Source: UBA2991 sp965231185
Lineage (GTDB): Bacteria; Chloroflexota; Dehalococcoidia; Tepidiformales; Tepidiformaceae
Assembly: GCA_965231185.1 (NCBI GenBank)
Contig: OZ246422.1
Coordinates: 930,001-994,000, forward strand
Length of the DNA: 64,000 bases
Reading direction: 5' to 3'
Shown: positions 9,254 to 18,173 of the stretch, one piece after another
How positions within the stretch are numbered: position 1 is the stretch's first letter
Layout: the number at the start of each line of letters is the position of its first letter
Made by a program: the position numbers and the translations under genes
Notes under the pieces: generated by a model
Seen by the model: the letters and a program-made list of their open reading frames with translations, nothing else
Told to the model about the DNA's origin: nothing
Database searches by the model: none

Positions 9254-9886
9254 CCGCTGCACGCGGATCACCTCGATGTCACTGTCCTCGCGAGAGCCCC
9301 GCGAAAGCACCGGGTGCACGGTGTCGTTGATGTAGAGCAGGCGTCCTTCGTGGCGGACGGTCGCCTGCAGGGAGTAGTCGTACCTCTCGTCGATGTCGTC
9401 CCGGTCGTAGGCCACGTGGAACTCAAGCGGCAGCCGCGCCGCATCCTCGACCACCTGCTCGCCGAGGGTCACGGCCGAGGCATCGGCCTCGGAGATGTCC
9501 AGCAACTGCACCGTGACGACGGCCCCCTCCGGCAGCTCCACCTCCCCTCCCCCGAAGTACACCCGTCCCGAAACTATCCCGTCCCCCGCCACAGGCCGCT
9601 CTCCTTCGTCGAGGGGTTCGGCTGCCGGTACGGTGAAGTCCCCGTAGCGGTAGCGCCTGTCGCGACTCTCGCCGTCGTCGAGCGCCAGCGGCGCCGTCCC
9701 GAGCGTCTCCCAACTGCCACCAGTCGCGCGGGCAGAGACGTGAATGCTCAGGGGATCGTCAATCGACTGCCAGACCCGCACCTCGGCGGCTGCTTCTGAG
9801 TCGGACCGCGCGACGGCCACGGCCACCAGCGCGACCGCGAGCAGGCTGATAACAGGCAGAACCAGCACGCGGCCAAGACGCGTCAC
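9248..9886 (-). CDS. YbaY/YscW-like exported protein
   Basis: A 212-residue secreted or membrane-anchored protein. Residues 1-27 form a signal segment (VLVLPVISLLAVALVAVAVA) without a lipobox cysteine. Residues 30-100 are unassigned. Residues 103-205 carry a YbaY/YscW-type beta domain: VSGRVYFGGGEVELPEGAVV, then TVQLLDISEADAS and LEFHVAYD, ending LLYINDTVHPVL. The domain binds an unknown ligand outside the membrane in relatives. A second copy lies at 46325-46723 with the same core. The start is a GTG preceded by GAGGAGGG. It ends inside the 30-bp duplicated narK scrap. Confidence 0.7.
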   Translation of the reverse strand: MTRLGRVLVLPVISLLAVALVAVAVARSDSEAAAEVRVWQSIDDPLSIHVSARATGGSWETLGTAPLALDDGESRDRRYRYGDFTVPAAEPLDEGERPVAGDGIVSGRVYFGGGEVELPEGAVVTVQLLDISEADASAVTLGEQVVEDAARLPLEFHVAYDRDDIDERYDYSLQATVRHEGRLLYINDTVHPVLSRGSREDSDIEVIRVQRR

Positions 9887-9944
9887 AGGGCCACCCTCCT
9901 CGGAGAGGCATGGTGCTGAGTCGCGGGCTGGAGCCGTCGCAGCG

Positions 9945-11282
9945 CTACCGCTGGCTGAACTCCAGGTTCAGATTGAGCAGCCCGAGCATCACCCCCGGCT
10001 GGTGCCGCAGGTTGTTCTTCCCCGGCTCCAGCCGCAGGTCGTCGAGCCGGTCGAGGACCACGTTCGTCGCGATGTTCTGTTCGAGCCGCGAGAGCCCCGC
10101 CCCCGGACACGAGCGCGGCCCCTGCCCGAACGTGACATGCCGCCCCGGACTCGGACGCGTCAGGTCGATCTCGTCCGCATTCGGGAACTGCTCCTCGTCG
10201 CGGTTCCCCGCCCCGTAGCGCAGGTGGATGACCGACCCCTTCGGGATCGTCACGCCCTGCACCTCGATGTCGTGGATGGGCCGCCGCCCCGAGAGCCCCT
10301 GCGTCGGCGCGTACAGCCGCAGCGACTCTTCGACGAAGAAGCGCACCTTCGAGCGGTCCGCCCGCAGCTCCTCCGCCAGGTCCGGCCGCTGCGCGATCAG
10401 CATCGCCTCTGCCGTGAGCGCGTACTGCGTCGTCTCGTTGCCGCCGATGTGCATCCCGTAGGCGACGCTCCCCACCTCGGCATCCGTGAGCGGGCGCTTC
10501 GTGTCGCCGTACTCGACCTGCGTCAGGTAGGAGATCATGTCGTTCTTCGGGTTGCGGCGCTTCTCCTCGACGTGCTTCTGGATGTACTCGTGGAAGGCCA
10601 CCAGCGCGCGCGCGTTCGCCGCCTCGTCCTCGGCCGGCAGCAGGTTCCGGTGCGTCGACCCGAACACGAAGCGCCGCACCTGCGCCTCCTCCCAGCCCCG
10701 CAGCATCGGCATGTCTTCCAGCGGGAACCCGAGGATCGTCGTGATCACCATCTGCGGCAACGGCGCCGCGAACTCGGTCACGTACTCGACCTCGCCCCGG
10801 TCGATCCAGCGATCGATGAGCTCGTTCACGAAGCCCGTGATCATCTCCCGATGGCGGTCCGCTCCCACGGCCCCCACCCACGGGTTGGTGAGCTGCTCGC
10901 GGTGCCACCGGTGCTGCTCCATCGTGGGGCGAAGGCTCATCCCCGCATCCAGCGACTCCCCGAAACCCTCCTCGCGGATGATGTTCCGCTCCACTTCCTG
11001 CCCCGGACTCTCATCGCTGTACCGCAGGGGGAACGTCTCCGTGTCGCGCACGATGCGTGCGACATCCTCGTACTTCGTGAGGATGAAGCCGTCCGTGTCG
11101 GACGTATCGCCGCCCCCGGGGATGCGCAGCACGGGCGCGTCCCGATGCAGGATGCGATAGGCGTCGAACCAGTATTCCTGACCCCCCGCCGCGAAGAGGT
11201 CGACATCCCCCACGCTCATGGGGCACTGCGCCTCCGCCTCCATCATCGCCAGGTCATGCTTCGACATTGACTCGATAGACAT
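9945..11282 (-). CDS. Cytochrome P450
   Basis: A 445-residue soluble bacterial P450 mono-oxygenase. The I-helix reads GGNETTQ, the K-helix EESLRL (ExxR), and the haem loop FGQGPRSCPGAG places the axial Cys at about residue 392. The substrate cannot be read from the sequence; the family hydroxylates steroids, terpenes or xenobiotics. The start at 11282 (MSIESMSK) is preferred over a TTG seven codons upstream because GGGAG lies five bases before the ATG. No ferredoxin or reductase partner is adjacent. The surrounding genes are catabolic (crotonases, nitroreductase, acyl-CoA dehydrogenase-like). Confidence 0.93.
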   Translation of the reverse strand: MSIESMSKHDLAMMEAEAQCPMSVGDVDLFAAGGQEYWFDAYRILHRDAPVLRIPGGGDTSDTDGFILTKYEDVARIVRDTETFPLRYSDESPGQEVERNIIREEGFGESLDAGMSLRPTMEQHRWHREQLTNPWVGAVGADRHREMITGFVNELIDRWIDRGEVEYVTEFAAPLPQMVITTILGFPLEDMPMLRGWEEAQVRRFVFGSTHRNLLPAEDEAANARALVAFHEYIQKHVEEKRRNPKNDMISYLTQVEYGDTKRPLTDAEVGSVAYGMHIGGNETTQYALTAEAMLIAQRPDLAEELRADRSKVRFFVEESLRLYAPTQGLSGRRPIHDIEVQGVTIPKGSVIHLRYGAGNRDEEQFPNADEIDLTRPSPGRHVTFGQGPRSCPGAGLSRLEQNIATNVVLDRLDDLRLEPGKNNLRHQPGVMLGLLNLNLEFSQR

Positions 11283-11460
11283 CAGAACTCCCGCCGGGCC
11301 CAACTCGGCGGACAGCTACGCACCGCGCGCCCCAGCGGGACGCCCCTCCGCACAGCCCCATCACGGCCCGGAATTGCCCATATACTACGCCGCCCCGCAA
11401 GGCCTTGTGCGGTACGCTGGATCTCGAATTGCTGGACCTCCGGCACTACCGCAGGTCGGA

Positions 11461-11489
11461 TTGTATGACCTAAGAAGTTAGTTTAGAAT
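11461..11489 (+). promoter_or_regulatory. Predicted promoter of vapBC, leaderless arrangement
   Basis: TTGTAT at 11461-11466 and TAGAAT at 11484-11489 are separated by 17 bases. The -10 ends six bases before the vapB ATG, so transcription should begin at or next to the start codon. No ribosome-binding site is present. Confidence 0.55.
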
Positions 11490-11495
11490 ACGACC

Positions 11496-11747
11496 ATGTC
11501 GACGACCCGACTCAACATGCACGAGGCGAAGACTCACCTGTCAGAGCATATCTCCCAGCTCAAGGAGGGTGATCGCATCATCCTGTGCCGGCGCAATCGT
11601 CCCGTGGCTGAGATACGGCCTCTCTCGGAACCCGCCGATGAGCCCCGCCCCATCGGCCTTGGCAAGGGCCTTGTGGAGATACCGGACTCCTTCTTTGACC
11701 CCCTTCCCGACGAGATACTTGACCTCTTTGAGGGGAAGGCCGACTAG
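11496..11747 (+). CDS. Phd/YefM-family antitoxin
   Basis: An 83-residue antitoxin. The N-terminal half (MSTTRLNMHEAKTHLSEHIS through RIILCRRNRPVAEIRPL) is the Phd/YefM DNA-binding fold. The C-terminal tail, with SFFDPLPDEILDLFEGK, is the segment that wraps the toxin. Such proteins neutralise the partner toxin and repress the operon. It is followed 12 bases later by a PIN toxin. The promoter directly abuts the ATG, so the message is probably leaderless. Confidence 0.88.
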   Translation: MSTTRLNMHEAKTHLSEHISQLKEGDRIILCRRNRPVAEIRPLSEPADEPRPIGLGKGLVEIPDSFFDPLPDEILDLFEGKAD

Positions 11748-11759
11748 GGTCGCCCTGCC

Positions 11760-12149
11760 TTGCGACTCCTGCTCGACACGTCGACATTCCTCTGGCTGGT
11801 CGAAGGCGATCCGAAGTTGAGCACCGTGGCAGGCGAGGCCATCGCCGATGCTGCGAATCAGGTCTTCCTCAGTGCCGCGTCGGCTTGGGAGATTGCCATC
11901 AAGCACGGCCTTGGGCGTCTCCACCTACAGGGCTCCCCGGAAGAGTTGGTCCCCCAGCAACGGCGCCTCCATCGCGTGGACACCTTGCCGATCACTGAGG
12001 ACACAACGCTGCAGGTAGGGAAGCTGCCGGACCTTCACCGCGACCCGTTCGACCGCCTCTTGGTCGCTCAGGCGATTGTTGGTGGCCTGACCATCGTCAC
12101 GCCTGACCGCCTCATCAAGGCCTACCCCGTGCCGACTCTCTGGAAGTAG
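11760..12149 (+). CDS. vapC: VapC-type PIN-domain toxin
   Basis: A 129-residue PIN-domain ribonuclease of the kind that pairs with Phd-type antitoxins. The metal-binding acidic residues are in LLLDTSTFLWL (Asp6), SAASAWEIAIK (Glu in the central helix), and HRDPFDRLLVAQA with TPD near the C-terminus. The start is a TTG 12 bases after the antitoxin stop; no ATG precedes it in frame. PIN toxins cut tRNA or rRNA when freed. The gene converges on the crotonase gene at 12168. Confidence 0.88.
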   Translation: MRLLLDTSTFLWLVEGDPKLSTVAGEAIADAANQVFLSAASAWEIAIKHGLGRLHLQGSPEELVPQQRRLHRVDTLPITEDTTLQVGKLPDLHRDPFDRLLVAQAIVGGLTIVTPDRLIKAYPVPTLWK

Positions 12150-12167
12150 CCCCGCCCCGCCCCGCCG

Positions 12168-12974
12168 CTACGGCCGCGGTGACCCGTACACCGACTCGAT
12201 CGACTCCCCCGCGTCGAAGCGGTCCTGGATGTCGCCCATCGTTGCGATCGCTTCCTCCGTGCCGACCACCGTCTGGAAGAGGCGCTGCTCGTTCGTGAGC
12301 GCCTCCGACAGCCCCAGGTCGTCGTTGTCGATCAGGATCTGCTTCAGTGTCGCCAGCGCCTTCGCGGGACGGTCGGCCAGGCGACTCGCCCAGTCCAGCG
12401 CCACCTCCACCGACGTCCCCTCCGGCACCACGCGGTTCACCCCGCCCAGCTCGTAGATGCGCTGGGCCGTCATCGGCGTGCCATCGAGCACCATCTCCGC
12501 CGTCGCCGTGCGACCGATGATGCGCGCCAGCCGGCTCGTCCCGCCGATGCCCGTCGTCAGTGCGATCTGGACCTCCGGCTGCCCGAAGCGCGCCTGCTCC
12601 TCCGCGATGCGCAGGTCGCAGGCCCACCCCAGTTCCGCCCCGCCCCCGGAGCAGTCCCCGGAGACGGCCGCGATCGTCACGACCGGCGTCTTCGCCAGCT
12701 CCTGCAGGCAGACGCCCCAGCCACCGCCCGTCCCCGTCGTCGGCTCGCCCGTCACGGTGTTGCGAAGGTCGCGCAGCCAGGCGTGCTCATACCAGTGCCC
12801 CGGCGTCCCCGAGGCCAGCACCGATACCCGCGCCCCGCCCTCGCGCGCCTCGATCAGCGCCTCCCCGAGCTGCCCCACGCCTTCCCACGAGCCGTGGTTG
12901 TTGATGTCGGGGTTTGACATCGTGATGAGCGCGACGCCCTCGCGCGGTCGTTCAAGCGTGACGATGTCGGGCAT
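12168..12974 (-). CDS. Enoyl-CoA hydratase/isomerase (crotonase) family protein
   Basis: A 268-residue crotonase-fold protein. The usual oxyanion-hole regions appear as SVLASGTPGHWYEHAWL (an unusual replacement for the A-F-x-A-G-x-D segment) and AVSGDCSGGGAELGWACD. The C-terminal helices (ALTNEQRLFQTVVGTEEAI) are typical. The altered first segment suggests a substrate or reaction other than classical beta-oxidation hydration. The start is supported by AGGAG before the ATG. Its minus-strand neighbours are a nitroreductase and three flavoprotein genes, which may be co-expressed in a degradation pathway. Confidence 0.85.
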   Translation of the reverse strand: MPDIVTLERPREGVALITMSNPDINNHGSWEGVGQLGEALIEAREGGARVSVLASGTPGHWYEHAWLRDLRNTVTGEPTTGTGGGWGVCLQELAKTPVVTIAAVSGDCSGGGAELGWACDLRIAEEQARFGQPEVQIALTTGIGGTSRLARIIGRTATAEMVLDGTPMTAQRIYELGGVNRVVPEGTSVEVALDWASRLADRPAKALATLKQILIDNDDLGLSEALTNEQRLFQTVVGTEEAIATMGDIQDRFDAGESIESVYGSPRP

Positions 12975-13072
12975 GGCAGAGAACTCCTTCTACGGGTTCG
13001 GGAACGATACAGCCCTACAGTCCCGGCGGGTCGCCGGGCCCTGGGCCGGGTACATCCCCTCGACGGGAACAG

Positions 13073-13768
13073 CTAGGCGCGCTCCTGCTGAGCCCCCCAG
13101 GTGTCGAAGTGGACGACCTGCTCGACAGGCATCCGGCTCGGCTGCGAGAAGCGCCCCCGGATCGGGTACCCCAGCGGGATGATCGCGACGGCGGTCGCGC
13201 CCTCCGGCAACTCGAGCAGCTCGTCGAGCTTGGGGCCCGTCCCGAACGTTGTCAGCGGCGCGCCGATGCCGTGCGCTCGCGCAGCCAGCGCCAGGTTCTG
13301 GATGGCCCCAAAGATGAAGCCGCCGAAGGTGATCCCCCCGCGCGTGGACTCCCCGCCCCCGATCACGCCCGTGAGCACGGGCACGAGCAGCACCGGCACC
13401 TCGCCGATGTGGTTCGCGAGGTAGGTGACCGAGCGCAGCCCCGAGGCATCCAGCCCAGTCTCCGCGTCCACCACCTTGCCGAAATCGGAGAACTGGACGC
13501 GGCCCCCTTTCTCCAGCGTGGCGGGATCGGCGCGCCCATAGGTCGCCTCGAACACGCCCTTCCACCACTGCGCGATCGTTGCCTTCTTCGCTTCGTCGCG
13601 AACGACCACCCAGCCCCAGATCTGCGAGTTCCCGCCCGTCGGCCCGCGGATGGCCGCATCCAGTAAATCCCAGAGGACTTCGTCGGGAATCGGGTCGGAC
13701 CCGAGGAAACGCCGCGCCGGCGTCGAGTGGATCGCCTCCAGCACGTCGAGCGGTTCGCGTTCTGCCAT
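13073..13768 (-). CDS. Nitroreductase family protein
   Basis: A 231-residue FMN-dependent nitroreductase-fold oxidoreductase. The FMN-binding N-terminus reads AIHSTPARRFL, then AAIRGPTGGNSQIWGWVVV. The C-terminal part with TAVAIIPLGYPIRGRF is the usual dimer and flavin-contact segment. Family members reduce nitro groups, quinones or enones with NAD(P)H. AAGAGGAGC precedes the ATG. It is 31 bases downstream of the last of the three flavoprotein genes and probably belongs to the same transcript. The substrate is unknown. Confidence 0.88.
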   Translation of the reverse strand: MAEREPLDVLEAIHSTPARRFLGSDPIPDEVLWDLLDAAIRGPTGGNSQIWGWVVVRDEAKKATIAQWWKGVFEATYGRADPATLEKGGRVQFSDFGKVVDAETGLDASGLRSVTYLANHIGEVPVLLVPVLTGVIGGGESTRGGITFGGFIFGAIQNLALAARAHGIGAPLTTFGTGPKLDELLELPEGATAVAIIPLGYPIRGRFSQPSRMPVEQVVHFDTWGAQQERA

Positions 13769-13799
13769 CTGCTTGCTCCTCTTGCGTGTGGCGTTCGCG

Positions 13800-15032
13800 C
13801 TAGGCGCGACGCAGCTCCATATAGTTCGCCGAGGGGTCGTGCCCCACGAACGTCTTGCCGATGTCCTCGTAGTGACGCCACGAGATCAGTGCGTGCGTCG
13901 CCGACTGATGGGCGTCGCGCAGGTGGCGCTCCAGCGGGCTTTCCATGCGGCTGCCCGTCGTCCCCGCCGTGTTGTTGATGATGCCCACCACGTGGCGCAC
14001 CGCCTGGGCCGCGTGTGCGCAGGCCAGGTAGGCCGGCCAGAAGACGTCCCATTCCGGCTCGATCCGCCCGCCCTCCGATGGCTTCGGCCCCAGGTGCGCC
14101 TCGAGCGCGTCCTGCGTCTCCAGCACGAATGTGCGCGCCGCCATGTACGTCGCATAGGCTTCGCCGAGCCGGTAGTGCACCTGCGGCTGGTCCTTCAGCG
14201 CCGTCGCGAGCCCCCAGGGCGTCTTCTCCTTCGCCAGGTCGACGAACGACTCGAGTGCTCCCTTGCAAACCCCCAGCGCCACCGCCGACTTGTTGTAGAC
14301 GGCGTGGCAGGGATTGCGGAACGTCGGGTTGTCCCACTGCTCGCTGGGCGCCAGCGGACGCGCCGGCAGCAGGTGCTCGGGCGGAACGTAGGCGCCGTCC
14401 ATGCGCACGTCGTGACTGCCGCTCCCGCGCATCCCCGCCGTGTCCCACGTGTCGACGATCTCGAACTCGCCCTTCGGCACCATGAACGAGTTCTCCGCGC
14501 CCTCCCCCGTCGCCTCGTCGGCCACCACCGGCGACATCACGAAGTTCCAGGTCGCGTTGTGGCAGCCGCTCGCGAACGAGCCCTGGTAGCTGAGCCGCCA
14601 GCCGTCGCCTTCGCGGCGGGCCGTGCGACCCGGATTGGGACCGTTCGGCGGCCCCAGCCCCGAGCAGACTAGCGCGTCCCAGTCGTCGAAGATCTTGTCG
14701 CAGAGCGCGAGGTCCATACGCCGCACGATCAGCCCGTTGATCTCGGAGTTGATGTGTGTGCACCAGCCCACCGACCCGTCGATCGCGGAGACCGCCTCGA
14801 CGTTCTCGATCTGCTCGCGCGCGGTCACGTCCTCCCCACCCAGCTCCGTTGGCAGGGCGAAGCGGTAGAAGCCGTTGGCCGCCATCTCCTTCGCCGCCCA
14901 GGGGGGCAGGTGGCGAAGCTCCTGCGCCTCGTCCCCCGCCTTGCGGAGCATCTCTCGCATACTCGCGATGCGCTCCAGCATCGGTGTCTTCTTGATCTCG
15001 TTCTGCCGTTCGATGATCTCGGGGCGCACCAT
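13800..15032 (-). CDS. Acyl-CoA dehydrogenase-like flavoprotein, tandem copy A
   Basis: A 410-residue member of the acyl-CoA dehydrogenase superfamily, closest in layout to flavin-dependent hydroxylases such as HsaA. The N-terminal helical domain (about 1-120) contains VELGGEDVTA-like and SAIDGSVGWCTHINSEI segments. A central beta domain (GSFASGCHNATWNF) and a C-terminal helical bundle (INNTAGTTGSRMESPLERHL) follow. The start is an ATG preceded by GGAGGT and six bases; the open frame extends further upstream only into non-coding sequence. It is nearly identical to the next two genes (15125-16357 and 16456-17688). A two-component mono-oxygenase would need a flavin reductase; none is adjacent, though the nitroreductase could supply reduced flavin. 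Confidence 0.85.
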   Translation of the reverse strand: MVRPEIIERQNEIKKTPMLERIASMREMLRKAGDEAQELRHLPPWAAKEMAANGFYRFALPTELGGEDVTAREQIENVEAVSAIDGSVGWCTHINSEINGLIVRRMDLALCDKIFDDWDALVCSGLGPPNGPNPGRTARREGDGWRLSYQGSFASGCHNATWNFVMSPVVADEATGEGAENSFMVPKGEFEIVDTWDTAGMRGSGSHDVRMDGAYVPPEHLLPARPLAPSEQWDNPTFRNPCHAVYNKSAVALGVCKGALESFVDLAKEKTPWGLATALKDQPQVHYRLGEAYATYMAARTFVLETQDALEAHLGPKPSEGGRIEPEWDVFWPAYLACAHAAQAVRHVVGIINNTAGTTGSRMESPLERHLRDAHQSATHALISWRHYEDIGKTFVGHDPSANYMELRRA

Positions 15033-15124
15033 GCCGCCACCTCCGGTTCGTGAGTGCGGTTCGCGATGATACCGGAGCCGCTGATAGGTGGTGGACGCTA
15101 CCCCGGGAGGGTCTGCTACGGGGG

Positions 15125-16357
15125 CTAGGCGCGGCGCAGCTCCCTGTAGGTGGGTGAGGGGTCGTGCCCCACGAACGTCTTGCCGATGTCCTCGTAGTGC
15201 CGCCACGAGATGAGCGCATGCGTCGCCGCCTGCTGGGCGTCGCGCAGGTGGCGCTCGAGCGGGCTCTCCATGCGGCTGCCGGTCGTGCCCGCCGTGTTGT
15301 TGATGACCCCCACCACGTGACGCGCCGCCTGGGCGGCGTGCGCGCAGGCCAGATAGGCGGGCCAGAATACGTCCCAGTCCGGCTCCAGCCGCCCGCCCTC
15401 CGAGGGCTTCGGCCCGAGGTGCGCCTCGAGTGCGTCCTGCGTCTCCAGCACCCACGTGCGCGCGGCCATGAGCGTCGCCTGCGCCTCGCCGAGGCGGTAG
15501 TGCACCTGCGGCATGTCCTTCAACGGTGAGGACAGCCCCCAGGGCGTCTTTATCTGGGCCAGCTCGATGAACGAGTCGATCGCCCCCCGGCACACCCCCA
15601 GCGCCACCGCCGACTTGTTGTAAACGGCGTGGCAGGGGTTCCGGAACGTCGGGTTATCCCACTGCTCGCTGGGCGCCAGCGGCCGCGCCGGCAACAGGTG
15701 CTCGGGCGGAACGTAGGTCCCGTCCATGCGCACATCGTGACTGCCGCTCCCGCGCATCCCCGCCGTGTCCCACGTATCGATAATCTCGAACTCCCCGCGC
15801 GGGATCATGAAGGAGGCGGTCGTGCCCTCGCCCGTGGCCTCGTCGACCGCGATCGGGGACATCAGGAAGTTCCAGGTCGCGTTGTGGCAGCCGCTCGCGA
15901 ACGACCCCTGGTAGTGCAGGCGCCAGCCTTCGCCCTCCCGGCGCGCCGTGTTGCCGGGGTTGGGTCCGTTCGGCGGCCCGTGTCCCGAGCAGACGAGCGC
16001 GTCCCAGTCGTCGAAGATCTTGTCGCAGAGAGCGCGGTCCATGCGCCGCACGATCAGCCCGTTGATCTCCGAGTTAATGTGCGTGCACCATCCCACCGAC
16101 CCGTCGATGGCCGACACCGCCTCGACGTTCTCGATCTGCGCGCGCGCGGTCACGTCCTCCCCGCCCAGCTCCACCGGCAGCGCGAAGCGGTAGAACCCCT
16201 GCCCGGCCATCTCCTTGGCCGCCCACGCGGGCAGATGGCGCAGCTCCTGCGCCTCATCCCCGGCCGTGCGCAGCATCTCCCGCATGCTCGCGATGCGTTC
16301 CAGCATCGGCGTTTGCTTGATCTCGTTCTGTCGTTCGATGATCTCAGCGCGCACCAT
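15125..16357 (-). CDS. Acyl-CoA dehydrogenase-like flavoprotein, tandem copy B
   Basis: This middle copy has exactly the same length, 410 residues, and the same GGAGGT ribosome-binding site as its neighbours. Differences are scattered conservative changes, for example MVRAEIIERQNEIKQTP here against KKTP in copy A, and TTASFMIPRGEF here against NSFMVPKGEF in copy A. All recognisable segments (SAIDGSVGWCTHINSEI, GSFASGCHNATWNF, INNTAGTTGSRMES) are intact, so it should be functional. The 92-base spacer to copy A and the 98-base spacer to copy C also resemble each other near the start codon, indicating duplication of gene plus leader. Confidence 0.85.
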   Translation of the reverse strand: MVRAEIIERQNEIKQTPMLERIASMREMLRTAGDEAQELRHLPAWAAKEMAGQGFYRFALPVELGGEDVTARAQIENVEAVSAIDGSVGWCTHINSEINGLIVRRMDRALCDKIFDDWDALVCSGHGPPNGPNPGNTARREGEGWRLHYQGSFASGCHNATWNFLMSPIAVDEATGEGTTASFMIPRGEFEIIDTWDTAGMRGSGSHDVRMDGTYVPPEHLLPARPLAPSEQWDNPTFRNPCHAVYNKSAVALGVCRGAIDSFIELAQIKTPWGLSSPLKDMPQVHYRLGEAQATLMAARTWVLETQDALEAHLGPKPSEGGRLEPDWDVFWPAYLACAHAAQAARHVVGVINNTAGTTGSRMESPLERHLRDAQQAATHALISWRHYEDIGKTFVGHDPSPTYRELRRA

Positions 16358-16433
16358 GCCGCCACCTCCGCTCCGTGAGTGCCGCGCGATGATAGCGGAG
16401 CCGCCAGGCGGCAGTGAGGCGCGACTCCGGGTG

Positions 16434-16457
16434 CGGCTGGCGTCAGCCGCCAGCGCT
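16434..16457. repeat. REP-like GC-rich palindrome
   Basis: GCTGGCGTCAGCCGCCAGCG forms a short stem and shares the core GGCGTCAGCC with an element at 47489-47518. It lies in the spacer between copies B and C and touches the stop codon of copy C. It could work as a weak attenuator between the genes. Confidence 0.35.
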
Positions 16458-17688
16458 AGGCGCGGCGCAACTCCACATAGGTGGGCGCGGGCTCGTGTCC
16501 CACGAATGTCTTGCCGATGTCCTCGTAGTGCCGCCACGAGATCACCGTATGCGTCGCCGCCTGCTGGGCATCGCGCAGGTGGCGCTCAAGCGGGCTCTCC
16601 ATGCGGCTGCCGGTCGTCCCCGCCGTGTTGTTGATGACGCCGACCACGTGGCGTACCGCTTGCGCCGCGTGTGCGCAGGCCAGGTAGGCCGGCCAGTAGA
16701 CGTCCCACTCCGGCTCCAGCCGCCCGCCGTGCGAGGGCTTCGGTCCCAGGTGCGCCTCGAGCGCGTCCTGCGTCTCCAGCACGAACGTGCGCGCTGCCAG
16801 GTACGTCGCCTGCGCCTCACCGAGGCGATAGTGCACCTGCGGCATGTCCTTCAACGGTGAGGACAGCCCCCAGGGCGTCTTTATCTGGGCCAGCTCGATG
16901 AACGAGTCGATCGCGCCCTTGCACACCCCCAGCGCCACCGCCGCCTTGTTGTAGACGGCGTGGCAGGGATTGCGGAACGTCGGGTTGTCCCATTGCTCGC
17001 TGGGCGCCAGCGGCCGCGCCGGCAGCAGGTGCTCGGGCGGCACGTAGGCGCCGTCCATGCGCACATCGTGGCTGCCGCTCCCGCGCATCCCCGCCGCGTC
17101 CCACGTATCGACGATCTCGAACTCCCCGCGCGGGATCATGAAGGAGGCGGTCGTCCCCTCGCCCGTGGCCTCATCGGTGACCCTCGAGGACATCAGGAAG
17201 TTCCAGGTGGCGTTGTGGCAGCCGCTCACGAACGACCCCTGGTAGTGCAGTCGCCAGCCGTCGCCCTCCCGGCGCGCCGTCCGGCCCGGATTGGGACCGT
17301 CCGGCGGCCCCTGCCCCGAGCAGACGAGCGCGTCCCAGTCGTCGAATATCTTGTCGCAGAGGGCGAGGTCCATGCGCCGCACGACCGCCCCGCTGAGCTC
17401 CCCGTTGACGTGCATGCACCACCCCATCGACCCGTCGATGGCGGACACCGCCTCGACGCTCTCGATCTGCTCGCGTGCGGTCATGTCCTCCCCACCCAGC
17501 TCTGCCGGCAGGGCGAAGCGGTAGAGCCCCTGGGCGGCCATCTCCCTGGCCGCCCACGCGGGCAGGCGCCGAAGCTCCTGCGCCTCATCCCCCGCTGCGC
17601 GCAGCATCTCCCGCATGCTCGCGATGCGTTCCAGCATCGGCGTCTGCTGGATCTCGTTCTGCCGCTCGATGATCTCAGCGCGCACCAT
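16456..17688 (-). CDS. Acyl-CoA dehydrogenase-like flavoprotein, tandem copy C
   Basis: This is the promoter-proximal copy of the three, 410 residues. It differs from A and B mainly in the dimer and substrate region: SMGWCMHVNGELSGAVVRRM replaces SVGWCTHINSEINGLIVRRM, and MSSRVTDEAT replaces MSPIAVDEAT. It also shares with copy B the segment IELAQIKTPWGLSSPLKDMP, which differs in copy A. The pattern suggests stepwise duplication, with change concentrated at a few sites that could alter substrate range. It has a GGAGGT ribosome-binding site like the other two. Confidence 0.85.
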   Translation of the reverse strand: MVRAEIIERQNEIQQTPMLERIASMREMLRAAGDEAQELRRLPAWAAREMAAQGLYRFALPAELGGEDMTAREQIESVEAVSAIDGSMGWCMHVNGELSGAVVRRMDLALCDKIFDDWDALVCSGQGPPDGPNPGRTARREGDGWRLHYQGSFVSGCHNATWNFLMSSRVTDEATGEGTTASFMIPRGEFEIVDTWDAAGMRGSGSHDVRMDGAYVPPEHLLPARPLAPSEQWDNPTFRNPCHAVYNKAAVALGVCKGAIDSFIELAQIKTPWGLSSPLKDMPQVHYRLGEAQATYLAARTFVLETQDALEAHLGPKPSHGGRLEPEWDVYWPAYLACAHAAQAVRHVVGVINNTAGTTGSRMESPLERHLRDAQQAATHTVISWRHYEDIGKTFVGHEPAPTYVELRRA

Positions 17689-17747
17689 CCGCCACCTCCG
17701 GTCCGTGAATGCCGCGCGATGCTACCGGAGCCGTTCGAGGAGGGTCG

Positions 17748-18173
17748 CTACCGGGGCACGAGCGTCACGGCGCCGGCGCCTCTATCCAGCTCGATGCGGA
17801 AACGGCGGAGAAGATCCCAGCCCATCAGTGAGGGCAGTCTCTCGGTGTCGAAACCGCCGACATCGACCGAGGCGTTGATGACGCCAAGCGCTCCGTCATC
17901 GCCCGGAAACTCGTACGAAGCGTCCGCTACCCGGTAGAAAGTTAGTCCTCCGACCCGGCTGCTAGAGCGAATCTGTTCTTGAGGCCACTGCCGCGGATCG
18001 AGGTCCGCCTTCTGAAGCTGTAGGTACCGCCGCGCGTCGTGAGCGTGCACGACGGTCGTTGACGCGCCGGTGTCGATGAGGAACGGTACGAGCGCAGGCG
18101 GCCTCCCTTCGAAGCTGAGGCGCACCCAGACATGGGGGAAACCGAACGCGGAATCGAAGAAACCCGAGATCAC
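17748..18173 (-). CDS. Retropepsin-like aspartyl protease family protein
   Basis: A 141-residue protein with the retroviral-type aspartyl protease fold. The catalytic signature FLIDTGASTTVV lies near residue 35 and the second conserved block LMGWDLLRRFRI near the C-terminus. Such single-domain proteases act as homodimers. The start is a GTG at 18173 overlapping the stop of the upstream gene (GTGA), giving tight translational coupling. A longer in-frame extension upstream overlaps that gene and reads as a shadow. Pairs of this type beside a DUF5678-like protein occur in Chloroflexota and archaea as far as I recall. The function is unknown; it may be a small proteolytic module. Confidence 0.75.
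   Translation of the reverse strand: MISGFFDSAFGFPHVWVRLSFEGRPPALVPFLIDTGASTTVVHAHDARRYLQLQKADLDPRQWPQEQIRSSSRVGGLTFYRVADASYEFPGDDGALGVINASVDVGGFDTERLPSLMGWDLLRRFRIELDRGAGAVTLVPR

Noticed and set aside
15033..16537. N-terminal extensions of the tandem flavoprotein frames
   Set aside because: The open frames run upstream into the neighbouring copy, but the ATG with GGAGGT at the same place in all three copies marks the true start.
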